Of a stretch of DNA of 64,000 nt, positions 1-9,463 are shown piece by piece. The DNA is taken from NCBI RefSeq assembly GCF_021012795.1, contig NZ_VFYU01000027.1, positions 24,862 to 88,861 of the forward strand, given 5' to 3'. Below the pieces are notes generated by a model. That model worked only from the letters and a program-made list of their open reading frames with translations, was not told the DNA's origin and did no database searches. Made by a program: the position numbers and the translations under genes. The DNA is from Psychrobacter sp. I-STPA10 (lineage in GTDB: Bacteria; Pseudomonadota; Gammaproteobacteria; Pseudomonadales; Moraxellaceae). The stretch's first letter is position 1; each line of letters opens with the position of its first letter.

Positions 1-1
1 T

Positions 2-118
2 ACATGGGACTACCGAGCTAAACAAGTGCATATATTATTTGAGCTTGATATTAATGAATGGAATGGCAGTCAGTCTGTACAACTTATGGTGCGTGATTTG
101 GCAGTGATTGAATCTTAA
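2..118 (+). CDS. recJ: RecJ exonuclease, C-terminal end (partial)
   Basis: The window opens inside a reading frame of 38 codons ending at TAA 116-118. The translated tail contains NEWNGSQSVQLMVRDL, which resembles the C-terminal OB-type domain of the single-strand 5'-3' exonuclease RecJ, where a conserved 'G-x-x-x-x-Q-L-x-(I/V)-x-D/H' strand ends the protein. RecJ acts in RecF-pathway recombination and mismatch repair in the cytoplasm. The start and catalytic DHH domains lie outside the window, so the assignment rests on the tail only. It converges with the FadL-like gene to its right. Confidence 0.6.
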   Translation, partial: TWDYRAKQVHILFELDINEWNGSQSVQLMVRDLAVIES

Positions 119-250
119 AAATAGGGTCATTTGAGAGTTAAAAAATAGTTATTCTAAAAAGTATGTATCCCATCTTTAACTCTTCAAAGGCGAAAAAACG
201 GTTGTTCCTTATCTTTTTGTCTTTTTATCTTTCACTTATCGCAAAATTGC

Positions 251-1504
251 TTATTTAGCTTGATAGGATAACTTCAAACCAACCACATAGGCATTGTTAC
301 CTTCAAACTTACCAACATTTGTTTTACTGGCAGATAATTGACCTTCTGCATCACCAAGCATCAAATATTTTGCACCACCACTGATTGCCCAGTTTGGTGT
401 AATATTATACTTAGCACCCACACCAACACTGTAATAACCTTCTATAGGACCTAACGGTGATACAGGGTTACCTGCACCACTATCCCAGCCAATATTACCC
501 GATACTGCCAGTTGTGGACTTAGACGTTTGGCTACCCCAAGCTCTATCTGATAAGAATCATCTGAATATGCCAAAACTGGTGCTTGATCAATCACTTTAT
601 TTTTGACTACCTTTGATAAGAACTTACCATTTTCATTTAATAGTGGCGGTACAATGGCAAACTTACTCCAAGGCACCCAACGTGCACGGGCAGTTAACAA
701 AGTAGTACGATTTAAGCCAGTTTGAAAATCAATATTTACCGATTGTGGCAACTCCAATCCTGCCTTCGCCGTTTGAGAATCTTTGAGATTAAGAGGTTGC
801 AACGCAGGTGTTTTGACAAGTGGCATGGATTCGGCATAAGTCATATCATGATCAATGGCAGAACGATAGGTAATGGCCGCCTTTAAACCAATTTCAGGTT
901 TACTATACGCCGCACCCACCATATAACCATATTCTGTATTTTTGATGATATCTAGCTCATAGCTGTTTAATACACCAAGCTTACTCTCTTTTGCTTCTTT
1001 AGGCGTTTTGGGAGGATTGCCATGTACTTGTAAACTGCCCTCAAGCTTTTGTAATACTGGGCCACCATATACCTGAAAGTTGTCGCCAAGTTTCACATTG
1101 ACTAAACCCGTAAAGTTATCACTGCGTACAATCGCTTCACTGGATTTAATATTATTTTTATCAGAGTAATCGACAAACGTATTTTCACCCTCAAAATAAA
1201 CATCCGAACCAAACGGCTGCTCATAATACACACCCACACTAACCGTATCATTCACATCGGTTTTAGCACCATAACTATATACAGTATAGTCTTTAGAAAC
1301 ACTATCGATAATTTTTCCGTCTTCTTCTACCCCAGAAATTTTTGGTGTCACATGAAATGCACTGATATAAGCCTGAGTACCATTCTCACTAAACTGCGCA
1401 CTAGGTTGGCTGGTGCGATCTAACCCTGCTGCGCCCGCGATTGAAGTGATGGATACAGTGGTAATGGCGCAAGTCATATTTGATAGGGTAAAAGCTTTTG
1501 ACAT
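251..1504 (-). CDS. FadL/OmpP1/TodX-family outer-membrane channel (copy 1)
   Basis: This 417-residue protein has a signal peptide (about residues 1-26, ending in AGA) and then the AGLDR N-terminus seen in Moraxellaceae FadL-like proteins, which form 14-strand barrels for uptake of fatty acids or other hydrophobic compounds. Family-like stretches include YGGPVLQKLEG, KPEIGLKAAITYRS, a WVPWSKFAIVPP strand and a C-terminal GYYSVGVGAKYNITPNWAISGG region. The start at 1504 is preferred over an upstream ATG because GGAGG lies just before it. It is a tandem paralogue of the next gene and lacks that gene's long alanine-rich insertion. The substrate cannot be told from sequence. Confidence 0.85.
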   Translation of the reverse strand: MSKAFTLSNMTCAITTVSITSIAGAAGLDRTSQPSAQFSENGTQAYISAFHVTPKISGVEEDGKIIDSVSKDYTVYSYGAKTDVNDTVSVGVYYEQPFGSDVYFEGENTFVDYSDKNNIKSSEAIVRSDNFTGLVNVKLGDNFQVYGGPVLQKLEGSLQVHGNPPKTPKEAKESKLGVLNSYELDIIKNTEYGYMVGAAYSKPEIGLKAAITYRSAIDHDMTYAESMPLVKTPALQPLNLKDSQTAKAGLELPQSVNIDFQTGLNRTTLLTARARWVPWSKFAIVPPLLNENGKFLSKVVKNKVIDQAPVLAYSDDSYQIELGVAKRLSPQLAVSGNIGWDSGAGNPVSPLGPIEGYYSVGVGAKYNITPNWAISGGAKYLMLGDAEGQLSASKTNVGKFEGNNAYVVGLKLSYQAK

Positions 1505-1700
1505 TGAAATCCTCCATGATGTCATGATGCGCTAATTAGTGAGTTAAATTGTTCAGCTTCATCATTACAGCTATATGTTGGTATATATATTGGTATTTTA
1601 TTTATTTACTTATAATTACATTAAAGAAATAATCCATTATCGAAGATAACAATCATAAGCAAGTTTGTATACAATGGCAGATTTTTTTAATTAATCCATT

Positions 1701-1730
1701 AAAAAAAACCACCTAAAAAGGTGGTTTTTT
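1701..1730 (-). terminator. Rho-independent terminator between the two fadL-like genes
   Basis: The stem AACCACC / GGTGGTT has a TAAAAA loop and is flanked by A and T runs on both sides, so it can work in either direction. It lies about 130 bp past the stop of the 511-residue FadL-like gene and so is best placed to end that transcript. Confidence 0.8.
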
Positions 1731-1862
1731 AATGAATTCTTTAGATTATAAGGATTAGCCAGAAACGGTAAGCAAATGTACCATTTTCTATCTGACCTTT
1801 TGTTCATTAGCCAGAAAATAAAAATCTGGCTAACACCTCACATCTAACTAACAATTTATTAT

Positions 1863-3398
1863 CTATTTATCTTGATAAGATAATTTTACACCAAACGCAT
1901 AGCCATCATTATCTTCAAAGTTACTCACGACCTGACCTGTTGGTACTACACCTTTAGAGTCTCCAAACATTAAGTATTTACCACCAGCAGAGATTGCCCA
2001 ATTTGGTGTGATGTTATATTTTGCACCTGCACCAACACTATAGTAGCCTTCGATAGGACCTAATGAAGTAGTTGGATTACCTGCGCCACTGTCCCAACCC
2101 ACAGTACCAGATACTGCCAAAGCTGGCGTTAAGCGTTTTGCCAGACCCAATTCAACCTGCCATTGATCTTTGTCATAGCTCACCAAGGGTAATCCGTCTT
2201 TACCATAACTTAGTTTGGATGCACCATTATACATTGGTGGCACAATGGCAAAATCTCCCCAAGGCACATAACGTATTTTTGCTGTCGCTAAAGTAGTGCG
2301 GTTGATACCTGTTTGAAAATCAAAGTTATAAGACTCTGGAGTGGTAATATCAATTTTACCAGCTTCATTAGTAGCTACAGCACGTTTAGCAGCTGTTTTT
2401 ACTGGTTCAGGTAAGGAATCCAATGCAGGCATGGACTCATCAATACTATTATTATGCTCAATTTTAGAACGATAGGTTAATGCTGCTTTAAGACCGATTT
2501 CAGGCTTCATAAATGCCACACCAGCAACCCAACCAAGTGTATTGTCAGGCGAAATACGTGCTGTATAGCCAGCCGCTGTTTGATAAGCAGGACCGCGTAA
2601 CGCCACTTCCCCTTCAACCCGTTGTAAAGCAGGACCGCCATATACTTGGAAGTTATCGCCGATTTTAGCGCCAACCAAACCAGTTAAGTTATAGCTACGC
2701 ACTTCGACTTGAGTGGCTTCATTTTGCGAATCTGCCAATCCACCTGCAACTGCACCTAGCCCAGCTAAATCTTTCGCTTGTTTCTCTAGTTCTTTTGCTT
2801 TTTCTTTATATGCTTGTGCTTGTTGTGCAAACTTTTGGGCATCAGCAACATTACCTGCTTGCTGTGCAGTGGCAGCGGCAGTAGCAGCCGTTTGAGCAGC
2901 AGCAGCAGCTTGTTGTGCACCAATACCTATTGTTCTAATCACCGTTGGTAACTGACTCACATTGGTAACTTTACCATTTGTTAATTGACTAACCATTGAG
3001 TTAATTTCATTTAAGTCGCCAGAAACAAAGTTATTACTACCACTATACGCAGCTGCTGCGCCAAATGGCTCATCATATAAGACACCAACACTAAAGGTAT
3101 CATTGATATCTGTTTTTACCCCATAACGGAAAAAGTCATAAGATTCAGCAATATCACCAATTTCTCTACCTTGTTTATAGTTATTAGGTGTATCTCGGTT
3201 AGGTACTGCTGCATTGTCATACCCTGTGACATCAGCATCAATATAGGTATAAGTAGCTTCTGCATAAGTACCGTCTTGCAAAAATGCTGTGACATCTTGT
3301 CCAGAACGATCAAGTCCTGCTGCTCCAGCAACAGAAGCCATAGAAAAAGAAGCAACTGCAACTGCCAAAGTTTTGAGTGAAAAAGAAGGGATTGACAT
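1863..3398 (-). CDS. FadL-family outer-membrane channel (copy 2) with alanine/glutamine-rich insertion
   Basis: This 511-residue paralogue of the downstream gene has a signal peptide (about 1-27) followed by AGLDRSGQ. The barrel-like segments line up with copy 1 (YGGPALQRVEG, KPEIGLKAALTYRS, YVPWGDFAIVPP, GYYSVGAGAKYNITPNW). It differs by about 100 extra residues (roughly 127-228) in the N-terminal third. Residues 161-212 of these are Ala/Gln/Lys-rich with heptad-like spacing and probably form a coiled coil. In family terms the insertion sits where an extracellular loop or hatch-proximal segment would be; that placement is inference. GGAGT precedes the ATG. Two perfect palindromes lie just upstream and may be operators. 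Confidence 0.85.
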   Translation of the reverse strand: MSIPSFSLKTLAVAVASFSMASVAGAAGLDRSGQDVTAFLQDGTYAEATYTYIDADVTGYDNAAVPNRDTPNNYKQGREIGDIAESYDFFRYGVKTDINDTFSVGVLYDEPFGAAAAYSGSNNFVSGDLNEINSMVSQLTNGKVTNVSQLPTVIRTIGIGAQQAAAAAQTAATAAATAQQAGNVADAQKFAQQAQAYKEKAKELEKQAKDLAGLGAVAGGLADSQNEATQVEVRSYNLTGLVGAKIGDNFQVYGGPALQRVEGEVALRGPAYQTAAGYTARISPDNTLGWVAGVAFMKPEIGLKAALTYRSKIEHNNSIDESMPALDSLPEPVKTAAKRAVATNEAGKIDITTPESYNFDFQTGINRTTLATAKIRYVPWGDFAIVPPMYNGASKLSYGKDGLPLVSYDKDQWQVELGLAKRLTPALAVSGTVGWDSGAGNPTTSLGPIEGYYSVGAGAKYNITPNWAISAGGKYLMFGDSKGVVPTGQVVSNFEDNDGYAFGVKLSYQDK

Positions 3399-3420
3399 TA
3401 TATATGTACTCCAAACATCC

Positions 3421-3436
3421 TAATTGTTAACAATTA
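3421..3436. promoter_or_regulatory. Perfect 16-bp palindrome before the second fadL-like gene
   Basis: TAATTGTTAACAATTA is its own reverse complement and starts 22 bp upstream of the ATG at 3398. The position suits an operator in the 5' leader or promoter. The binding factor is unknown. Confidence 0.45.
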
Positions 3437-3453
3437 TTTGAATATAAAAACTA

Positions 3454-3474
3454 TACTTTAATCAGATTAAAGTA
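3454..3474. promoter_or_regulatory. Perfect 21-bp palindrome upstream of the second fadL-like gene
   Basis: The core is ACTTTAATC-A-GATTAAAGT, extended by one complementary base on each side. It is centred about 65 bp upstream of the start codon, typical of a dimeric regulator site. Together with the neighbouring 16-bp palindrome it is the only structure seen in the 341-bp gap up to slyX. Confidence 0.5.
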
Positions 3475-3739
3475 CGAAAATTATATTGCTCCAAAAGTGT
3501 CCCTATATGAAAAGATGATATAAAACAAATATATCCAATCGTAATATAGGTATCAGTAATAAAAAGTTACTAAATAAAACATGATATTGGTTATAGTAAT
3601 TTATATGACATACAAAAACAACACATCAATAGAAATAACTTACACTCTGTATTCATTCTATGAGTTTCTGTATTCTCCATAAACACATCACCTTCATATT
3701 AAATAAAAATAAATCCCAATAATTAATTGTGATTAATAG

Positions 3740-3958
3740 TCAATAGTGTGGCGGACGATCAGCAAGTAAATCAAAAGGGGCTATTCCCTGCTCACTCTTA
3801 TTATCTAGATGCGCATACATCAGTTGTAGTTGCCTTTGCATATTTTGTAGCTGTTGGTCTTGCTTGGCAATTACTTTATCTAAACGGTCAACATTATCTT
3901 CTAGATGCGCAACCGCTGTTTGCAGTGCAATCAGTTGTTCATTCATATAATCTGTCAT
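3740..3958 (-). CDS. slyX: SlyX family protein
   Basis: A 72-residue protein that is almost entirely a predicted coiled coil (residues 5-55, with Leu/Ile/Val heptads), ending in the family-typical DRPPHY. SlyX is a small, widely conserved cytoplasmic protein of unknown function; the name comes from its position beside slyD in enterics, which is not the case here. AGGA precedes the ATG. It is divergent from uup with 134 bp between them. Confidence 0.9.
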   Translation of the reverse strand: MTDYMNEQLIALQTAVAHLEDNVDRLDKVIAKQDQQLQNMQRQLQLMYAHLDNKSEQGIAPFDLLADRPPHY

Positions 3959-4092
3959 GATGGTATCCTAAATAGACATTAAACGATATGCGATAGCACG
4001 ATAGTAATCAGAGCATGCTATAATTGGCACAATTGTAACCCCACACAACCACCCTGCAACACAATTTTAACCCAACGTAAGACAAATTATCT

Positions 4093-6033
4093 ATGGCATT
4101 GATTCATCTAAAAAACATTCACCTCGCTTTTGGTGTTGCGCCCATCCTAGACGGCATTGATTTTAGTATCGATACTGGCGAACGAGTATGTCTGATTGGA
4201 CGCAATGGTGAAGGTAAATCCACCTTATTTAAACTCATCAATGGTGACATTCAACCAGACAGTGGTGAAGTAATTATTAATAGTAGTATTCGTATTGCCA
4301 TGTTAGAGCAAGATGTACCTGAAAGTGAAGGGCGTATCTTAGACATTGTGATGGGAGGCAGTAAACAGACCGCTCAGCTACTTATCGATTATGAAAACAG
4401 TGTCGATGCTTGTAGCAATGGTGATATGAAAGCCTGTGAGAAAATGGCAGAACTGCAACATGAAATTGATGCGGTACATGGCTGGGATTTGCAACGAGAA
4501 GCAACCACTTTGCTGACCAATATGGGACTAGATCCTAACGATGACCTGTCGTCACTCTCTGGTGGACGTAAACGCCGTGTGCTATTGGCTAGAGCATTGG
4601 TTACCAAGCCTGATTTACTGCTGCTAGATGAGCCAACCAACCACTTAGATGTGGCGAGTATTGAGTGGTTAGAGCAGTTTTTAAAAGATTGGCAAGGCTT
4701 AACCTTATTGTTTGTCACCCATGATAGAGCCTTTGTCGATAAACTTGCCACACGTATTGTTGAGCTCGATCGTGGCAAACTCTCAAGCTATGATGTGACG
4801 CAAGGTGCTGGCGGTTATGCCCGTTATCAAGAGCTAAAAGAGCAACAATTGCTTGCCGAAGAAAAAAACAATGCCAACTTTGATAAAAAACTGGCGCAAG
4901 AAGAGGTGTGGATACGTCAAGGCATCAAAGCCCGTCGCACCCGTAATGAAGGGCGTGTACGTGAACTCAAAGCCTTGCGTGAAGAGCGCAAAGCCCGCCG
5001 TGAGCAAGTAGGCAATGTTAATATCACCATGAGCGATGGCGAAAAAAGTGGCAAGTTGGTGTGTAAAGTCAAAAACTTGCATCTTGAGTATGACGGTGAT
5101 GTATTGGTCGATAACTTTAGTACCAATATCATTCGGGGCGATAAAATCGGTATTGTTGGTGCAAATGGGGTCGGTAAAACTACCCTAATTAATGCCATAT
5201 TAGATCGCTCCGATGATGATGTGATCAAAACAGGCAGTGTTGAACTGGGTACAAATCTGCAAATTGCCTTTTTTGATCAATTACGTGATCAACTTGACCT
5301 TGAAGCCAGCGTGGCGCAAAACGTCTCTGAAGGTTCAGATTTTATCGAAGTTGCTGGGCGCAAAACCCATATTATGAGTTATTTGCAAGACTTTTTATTT
5401 GCCCCTGAGCGTGCGCGTACCCCTGTCAAAGCCTTATCGGGAGGTGAGCGAAACCGTGTGTTACTTGCTAAACAGCTACTCAAGCCTGCCAATATTTTAG
5501 TACTCGATGAGCCAACCAATGACTTGGATATGGCAACCCTTGAGCTACTAGAAGAGTCGGTTGCCAGCTTTAACGGCACAATTTTACTCATCAGCCATGA
5601 CCGTGCTTTTATGGATAATGTTGTCACCTCAACTTGGGTCTTTGATAAAGACGACCAAGGAAAAGGCATCGTCAAAGAGTATGTCGGCGGTTATCAAGAC
5701 TATTTGCGTCAGCAGCAACGTGAAGAAGCGATGCAAGCAGCAGATCGTAAAAAAAATGCTGAAAAAACCACGCCTTCAACCTCAACCAAACCAATAACGG
5801 CAACTGCGAATAAAAGAAAATTGAGCTATAACGAACAACGTGAGCTTGATGCACTCCCAAAACAAATTGCTGAGTTAGAACAAGAGCAAGCAACTTTACA
5901 AAGCAAACTGGCTGATGGCTCATGGTTTACTAAAGACTTAGTTGCAGCGATGGCTGCCAGTGAACGATTGACCCAGATTGATGAGCTATTAATGGAAAAA
6001 CTGGAACGTTGGGATGAATTAGAGCAAGACTAA
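4093..6033 (+). CDS. uup: ABC-F family ATPase Uup
   Basis: A 646-residue soluble protein with two ABC ATPase cassettes and no membrane segments. Cassette 1 has Walker A GRNGEGKST, signature LSGGRKRRVLLARAL and Walker B LLLDEPTNHLD. Cassette 2 has GANGVGKTT, LSGGERNRVLLAKQL and LVLDEPTNDLD. A charged linker joins the cassettes, and a C-terminal coiled coil (about 575-646) that distinguishes Uup from other ABC-F members binds DNA or ribosome-associated structures in homologues. ABC-F proteins act on the ribosome; Uup is also linked to precise excision of transposons. The Shine-Dalgarno sequence is weak. Confidence 0.92.
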   Translation: MALIHLKNIHLAFGVAPILDGIDFSIDTGERVCLIGRNGEGKSTLFKLINGDIQPDSGEVIINSSIRIAMLEQDVPESEGRILDIVMGGSKQTAQLLIDYENSVDACSNGDMKACEKMAELQHEIDAVHGWDLQREATTLLTNMGLDPNDDLSSLSGGRKRRVLLARALVTKPDLLLLDEPTNHLDVASIEWLEQFLKDWQGLTLLFVTHDRAFVDKLATRIVELDRGKLSSYDVTQGAGGYARYQELKEQQLLAEEKNNANFDKKLAQEEVWIRQGIKARRTRNEGRVRELKALREERKARREQVGNVNITMSDGEKSGKLVCKVKNLHLEYDGDVLVDNFSTNIIRGDKIGIVGANGVGKTTLINAILDRSDDDVIKTGSVELGTNLQIAFFDQLRDQLDLEASVAQNVSEGSDFIEVAGRKTHIMSYLQDFLFAPERARTPVKALSGGERNRVLLAKQLLKPANILVLDEPTNDLDMATLELLEESVASFNGTILLISHDRAFMDNVVTSTWVFDKDDQGKGIVKEYVGGYQDYLRQQQREEAMQAADRKKNAEKTTPSTSTKPITATANKRKLSYNEQRELDALPKQIAELEQEQATLQSKLADGSWFTKDLVAAMAASERLTQIDELLMEKLERWDELEQD

Positions 6034-6052
6034 AAATTTAAAACACATACTG

Positions 6053-6141
6053 CATATAGTCATAGAAAAAAAATGGACATAAGGCAAGTGATGACAACCA
6101 AAAGCAACACCAAAGCCGTTTAGTCATTCTTTGACTATATG
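6053..6141. repeat. Short inverted-repeat element with TATAGTC ends (MITE-like)
   Basis: Perfect 10-bp terminal inverted repeats, CATATAGTCA at 6053-6062 and TGACTATATG at 6132-6141, bound an 89-bp non-coding segment between uup and the acyltransferase gene. The same ends recur at 17189, 18029, 30601 and 55143, so this is a dispersed family. Confidence 0.6.
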
Positions 6142-6265
6142 GGGGTGATATAAAACACTGAGCTAAACCTGACCTATACAATGACAATCAAACCCTGCTT
6201 GCATTTGTATAAAATGAATATTGCCCCCATGATATATCTACCGTATCATTAAGTTTGAAATAGTC

Positions 6266-7399
6266 ATGTCAAAGACACCAAATATCAAGCCTCCTGAGCA
6301 ATTTGATCCCAAGCAGACTCCTTCTTCTGCCCGAGTATCACAAACAATCCAACAACAACCCAACCAACAACATAATAAAGCCAAACTGCCACCCTCTCCG
6401 CCCATTCCAAAGGGCATGCCCAGCATCACTGATAACCACAAACAAACACATGTTGCTAACGAACAACCTTTTCAATGGCAGTTTTTGCACCCCAAATATT
6501 GGGGAATTTGGCTATTACTTGCCCTTATTTTACCGCTCATTTATCTGCCTTTACGCTGGCAATTTTGGCTTGGGCAAAAACTGGGGATCGGTATTTACCA
6601 CCTCGTCAAAAGCCGTCAACAAGATACACTGACCAACCTAAAACTTGCTTTTCCTGAAAAGCCTGAGATTGAACGGATACTGATGGCAAAGCAGGTCTTT
6701 GTTAATCAAGGCATTGGTATCTTTGAGACACTGTGTGCATGGTTTCGTCCCAATATCTTTACCCGTACTATGTCCATCTCTGGCTTACAGCATTTGGTCA
6801 ATGCCCAAAATCAAGGCAAAGCAGTACTATTACTCGGTGCTCATTACACCATGTTAGACTTGGGTGGTCGGTTATGTACGCAGTTTTTTGCGGTGGATTG
6901 CGTTTATCGTCCACAAAATAATGCCCTATTAGAATGGCTAATTTATAATGCCCGCCGTCATATTTTTGATGCACAAATTGACCATAAAAACATGCGTCAA
7001 TTGGTTAAAAGTATTAAAGAAGGACATGTGATTTGGTACACACCTGACCAAGATTTTGGTCTTGCTCACGGGGTGATGGCAGAGTTTTTTGGTGTACCCG
7101 CCGCCACCATTACTGCCCCACGTCGACTTGCCAAACTTGGTGATAAAAACAACCCACCTGCGGTGATGGCGGTGCATTTTTATCGGCAAACTCCTGATAA
7201 TCTACCTCGAGGCAAACGTCCCCATTATCACATTACCATTACTCCAGCTTTGAGTGATTACCCCAGTGATAATGAAGTCGCCGATGCAAACAAAATTAAT
7301 GAGTTATTAGAGGGGCTTATTCGTATCGACCCCACCCAATATATGTGGTTTCATCGCCGTTTTAAAAATCAGGCAGATGGTACACGCTATTATGACTGA
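6266..7399 (+). CDS. Lipid A biosynthesis acyltransferase (LpxL/LpxM/HtrB family)
   Basis: A 377-residue inner-membrane enzyme expected to transfer a secondary acyl chain from acyl-ACP to Kdo-lipid IV-A. The catalytic H-x4-D is seen in GAHYTMLD, followed by FAVDCVYRPQNN and the WYTPDQDFG block typical of the family. One N-terminal transmembrane helix (about residues 75-95) precedes the catalytic domain. It is preceded by about 65 Pro/Gln/Asn-rich cytoplasmic residues, longer than the usual short N-terminus. LpxL and LpxM cannot be separated from sequence alone. The TATAGTC element lies in the leader region. Confidence 0.85.
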   Translation: MSKTPNIKPPEQFDPKQTPSSARVSQTIQQQPNQQHNKAKLPPSPPIPKGMPSITDNHKQTHVANEQPFQWQFLHPKYWGIWLLLALILPLIYLPLRWQFWLGQKLGIGIYHLVKSRQQDTLTNLKLAFPEKPEIERILMAKQVFVNQGIGIFETLCAWFRPNIFTRTMSISGLQHLVNAQNQGKAVLLLGAHYTMLDLGGRLCTQFFAVDCVYRPQNNALLEWLIYNARRHIFDAQIDHKNMRQLVKSIKEGHVIWYTPDQDFGLAHGVMAEFFGVPAATITAPRRLAKLGDKNNPPAVMAVHFYRQTPDNLPRGKRPHYHITITPALSDYPSDNEVADANKINELLEGLIRIDPTQYMWFHRRFKNQADGTRYYD

Positions 7400-7490
7400 C
7401 TTAATCAGTGAGTTTGTTATAATGTTTGTTAGGCGAAAAAGTAAGAGAAACTATCATGCAAGCGACCATCCACCCTAAAAGATTATTTTA

Positions 7491-7655
7491 AGAACCTGCA
7501 TTCATAATCCAAAATTAGAGTATTTTTAGACTAAAATGGCGTAATACAAGGCAAATTTGGGGGCAAATAGTTATTCTATTTAACCCACAATTTAACACAG
7601 TAGTACGTCTATTTTAGGCAAAAAGCCACCTTTATGGGTTGTGAATACAGGTTCT
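7491..7655. repeat. 165-bp MITE-like element with 20-bp imperfect terminal inverted repeats
   Basis: AGAACCTGCATTCATAATCC (7491-7510) and GGGTTGTGAATACAGGTTCT (7636-7655) are imperfect inverted copies. The interior has no open frame of note. It fills the gap between the acyltransferase gene and trpS and ends 38 bp before the trpS start, so the trpS promoter may lie in or across it. Confidence 0.65.
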
Positions 7656-7693
7656 AACTTTTACCTTTTTAACAAAGTAAATAGAGAGAATTT

Positions 7694-8779
7694 ATGAGCA
7701 ATCAGCCGTTAGACAGCCAACAAGCAAATGAGCAAGCAGAAAAAAGACGCATTTTAACAGGCATCACCACCACAGGTATTCCCCATTTAGGCAACTATGT
7801 GGGTGCTATTCGCCCTGCCATACAATCCGTACAAAATAGTGATGATGAGGCGTTTTTCTTTTTAGCCGATTATCATGGCATCATCAAATGTTTTGACCCA
7901 GCTCAAATTCATCAATCAACCAAAATGATTGCCGCTACATGGCTTGCCTGCGGTCTAGACCCAGAGCGAGTGGTATTTTATCGTCAATCAGACATCGCTG
8001 AGATTCCAGAATTAGCATGGATTTTAAACTGCTCTTGTGCCAAAGGCTTGATGAATCGAGCACATGCTTATAAAGCCTCCGTTGATATTAATATGGAAAA
8101 AAATGACGTTGACCCCGACCACGGTATTACCATGGGGTTATTTAGCTATCCAGTGTTAATGGCGGCTGATATTTTAATGTTTAATGCCACTCACGTACCT
8201 GTTGGACGTGACCAAATACAACATCTTGAAATGGCTCGTGATATTGCAGGGACATTTAACCATAAATATAAATCGCTATTTACCCTACCCAAAGAGATGG
8301 TCAATGATGACATGCCTTTATTAACGGGGCTTGATGGGCGTAAGATGAGCAAAAGTTATAGCAATACCATTCCATTATTTGGTGAACCAAATCCGCAAGT
8401 TAATGGTGAAAAGCAACTACACAAAGCCATTATGCGTATCGTTACCAATTCACAAGCTCCCGAAGAGCCAAAAAATCCTGACGAATCAACCATTTTTGAG
8501 GTTTATAAAGCCTTTGCCACTGCTGATGAGATTAACGAGTTACGCACCCGCTTTGAAGCAGGCATTGGTTGGGGTGAGGCAAAAGAGATTTTATTTAATA
8601 AGATTAACGGTGAAATTGCCCCATTCCGTGAGCGTTATGAACATCTCATGGCAAACCCTGCTGAGCTTGAAGAGATTTTGCTAATGGGAGCAGAAAAAGC
8701 ACGCCGTCATAGCCGTAAGCAACTGGATAAAACCCGCCGAGCCATTGGTATCAAACCATTGGCAAAGTTAAAGAAGTAG
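7694..8779 (+). CDS. trpS: Tryptophan-tRNA ligase
   Basis: A 361-residue class I aminoacyl-tRNA synthetase charging tRNA-Trp. It shows the TrpRS form of the HIGH region ([14 protein letters not shown]), the class-typical DYH around residue 60 and the KMSKS loop ([13 protein letters not shown]). It is somewhat longer than the 330-340 residues of many bacterial TrpRS, mainly from a polar N-terminus and a basic C-terminal tail ([13 protein letters not shown]). AGAGAG precedes the ATG. It begins a rightward series through scpB, with short gaps. Confidence 0.95.
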   Translation: MSNQPLDSQQANEQAEKRRILTGITTTGIPHLGNYVGAIRPAIQSVQNSDDEAFFFLADYHGIIKCFDPAQIHQSTKMIAATWLACGLDPERVVFYRQSDIAEIPELAWILNCSCAKGLMNRAHAYKASVDINMEKNDVDPDHGITMGLFSYPVLMAADILMFNATHVPVGRDQIQHLEMARDIAGTFNHKYKSLFTLPKEMVNDDMPLLTGLDGRKMSKSYSNTIPLFGEPNPQVNGEKQLHKAIMRIVTNSQAPEEPKNPDESTIFEVYKAFATADEINELRTRFEAGIGWGEAKEILFNKINGEIAPFRERYEHLMANPAELEEILLMGAEKARRHSRKQLDKTRRAIGIKPLAKLKK

Positions 8780-8815
8780 CTAGATTTTGCTATTAAAGTA
8801 AACTGTGAGAAGGCG

Positions 8816-9457
8816 ATGAGCATAACCAGTTCTAACAGCACTTTTGATACCCAACGCTTTATTCATTATTGCGAAAATATGTATCAGCAAAATAAAGCGT
8901 TTGATGACAAACAAACAGACAGACTGGCACGCCATCGCCACCTTGAGCCTGAATCTGCTAAATTTTTAGCCAGCTTGGTGATTGCCAAACAAGCTTTTAG
9001 GGTTCTAGAAATCGGTACATCAACAGGTTTTTCTACCTTATGGTTGGCTTATGCGTTAAACAATCTTGCACAGTCAGACTCACAAATAAATCTGCAACCC
9101 CAACTTATCTCATTAGATATTGATAGCGAGCGTAGCCAGATTGCTTGGCAACATTTGCAAGCTGTTGGTTTATCGCATCAAGTAGATTTGCAAGTCATTG
9201 ATGCCAAAACCTTTTTAAAACAAAACCAACAAACTTTTGAGCTTATTTTTTTAGATGCAGAGCGCAAATTTTATTCGCATTATATTGATTATTTACACCA
9301 TGCTCTCAGTGAGAGTCATATATTAGTGGTAGATAATGTGATATCTCATGCCGATGAAGTCGCAGACTTTATAACCACTTTTAAACAAGACCCTCGTTAT
9401 CTATGTAGCACACTGCCCATCGGGGCAGGATTATTTATGGCTGTCCGACAAAGTTAA
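8816..9457 (+). CDS. Class I SAM-dependent O-methyltransferase
   Basis: A 213-residue cytoplasmic protein of the catechol/caffeoyl-CoA-type O-methyltransferase family. Motif I reads VLEIGTSTGFSTLWLA, followed by LISLDIDSER for the acidic SAM-ribose ligand and FLDAERKFY at the metal-binding DAxK-like position. The last motif has Glu-Arg where many homologues have Asp-(x)-Lys, which leaves metal dependence uncertain. The methyl acceptor is unknown. GAGAAGG precedes the ATG, and scpA starts 6 bp after its stop, so the two are probably co-transcribed. Confidence 0.85.
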   Translation: MSITSSNSTFDTQRFIHYCENMYQQNKAFDDKQTDRLARHRHLEPESAKFLASLVIAKQAFRVLEIGTSTGFSTLWLAYALNNLAQSDSQINLQPQLISLDIDSERSQIAWQHLQAVGLSHQVDLQVIDAKTFLKQNQQTFELIFLDAERKFYSHYIDYLHHALSESHILVVDNVISHADEVADFITTFKQDPRYLCSTLPIGAGLFMAVRQS

Positions 9458-9463
9458 CTATAT

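Noticed and set aside
134..183. Terminator between recJ and the first fadL-like gene
   Set aside because: AGAGTTAAA/TTTAACTCT can pair, but the loop is 32 nt and there is no T run, so I did not list it.
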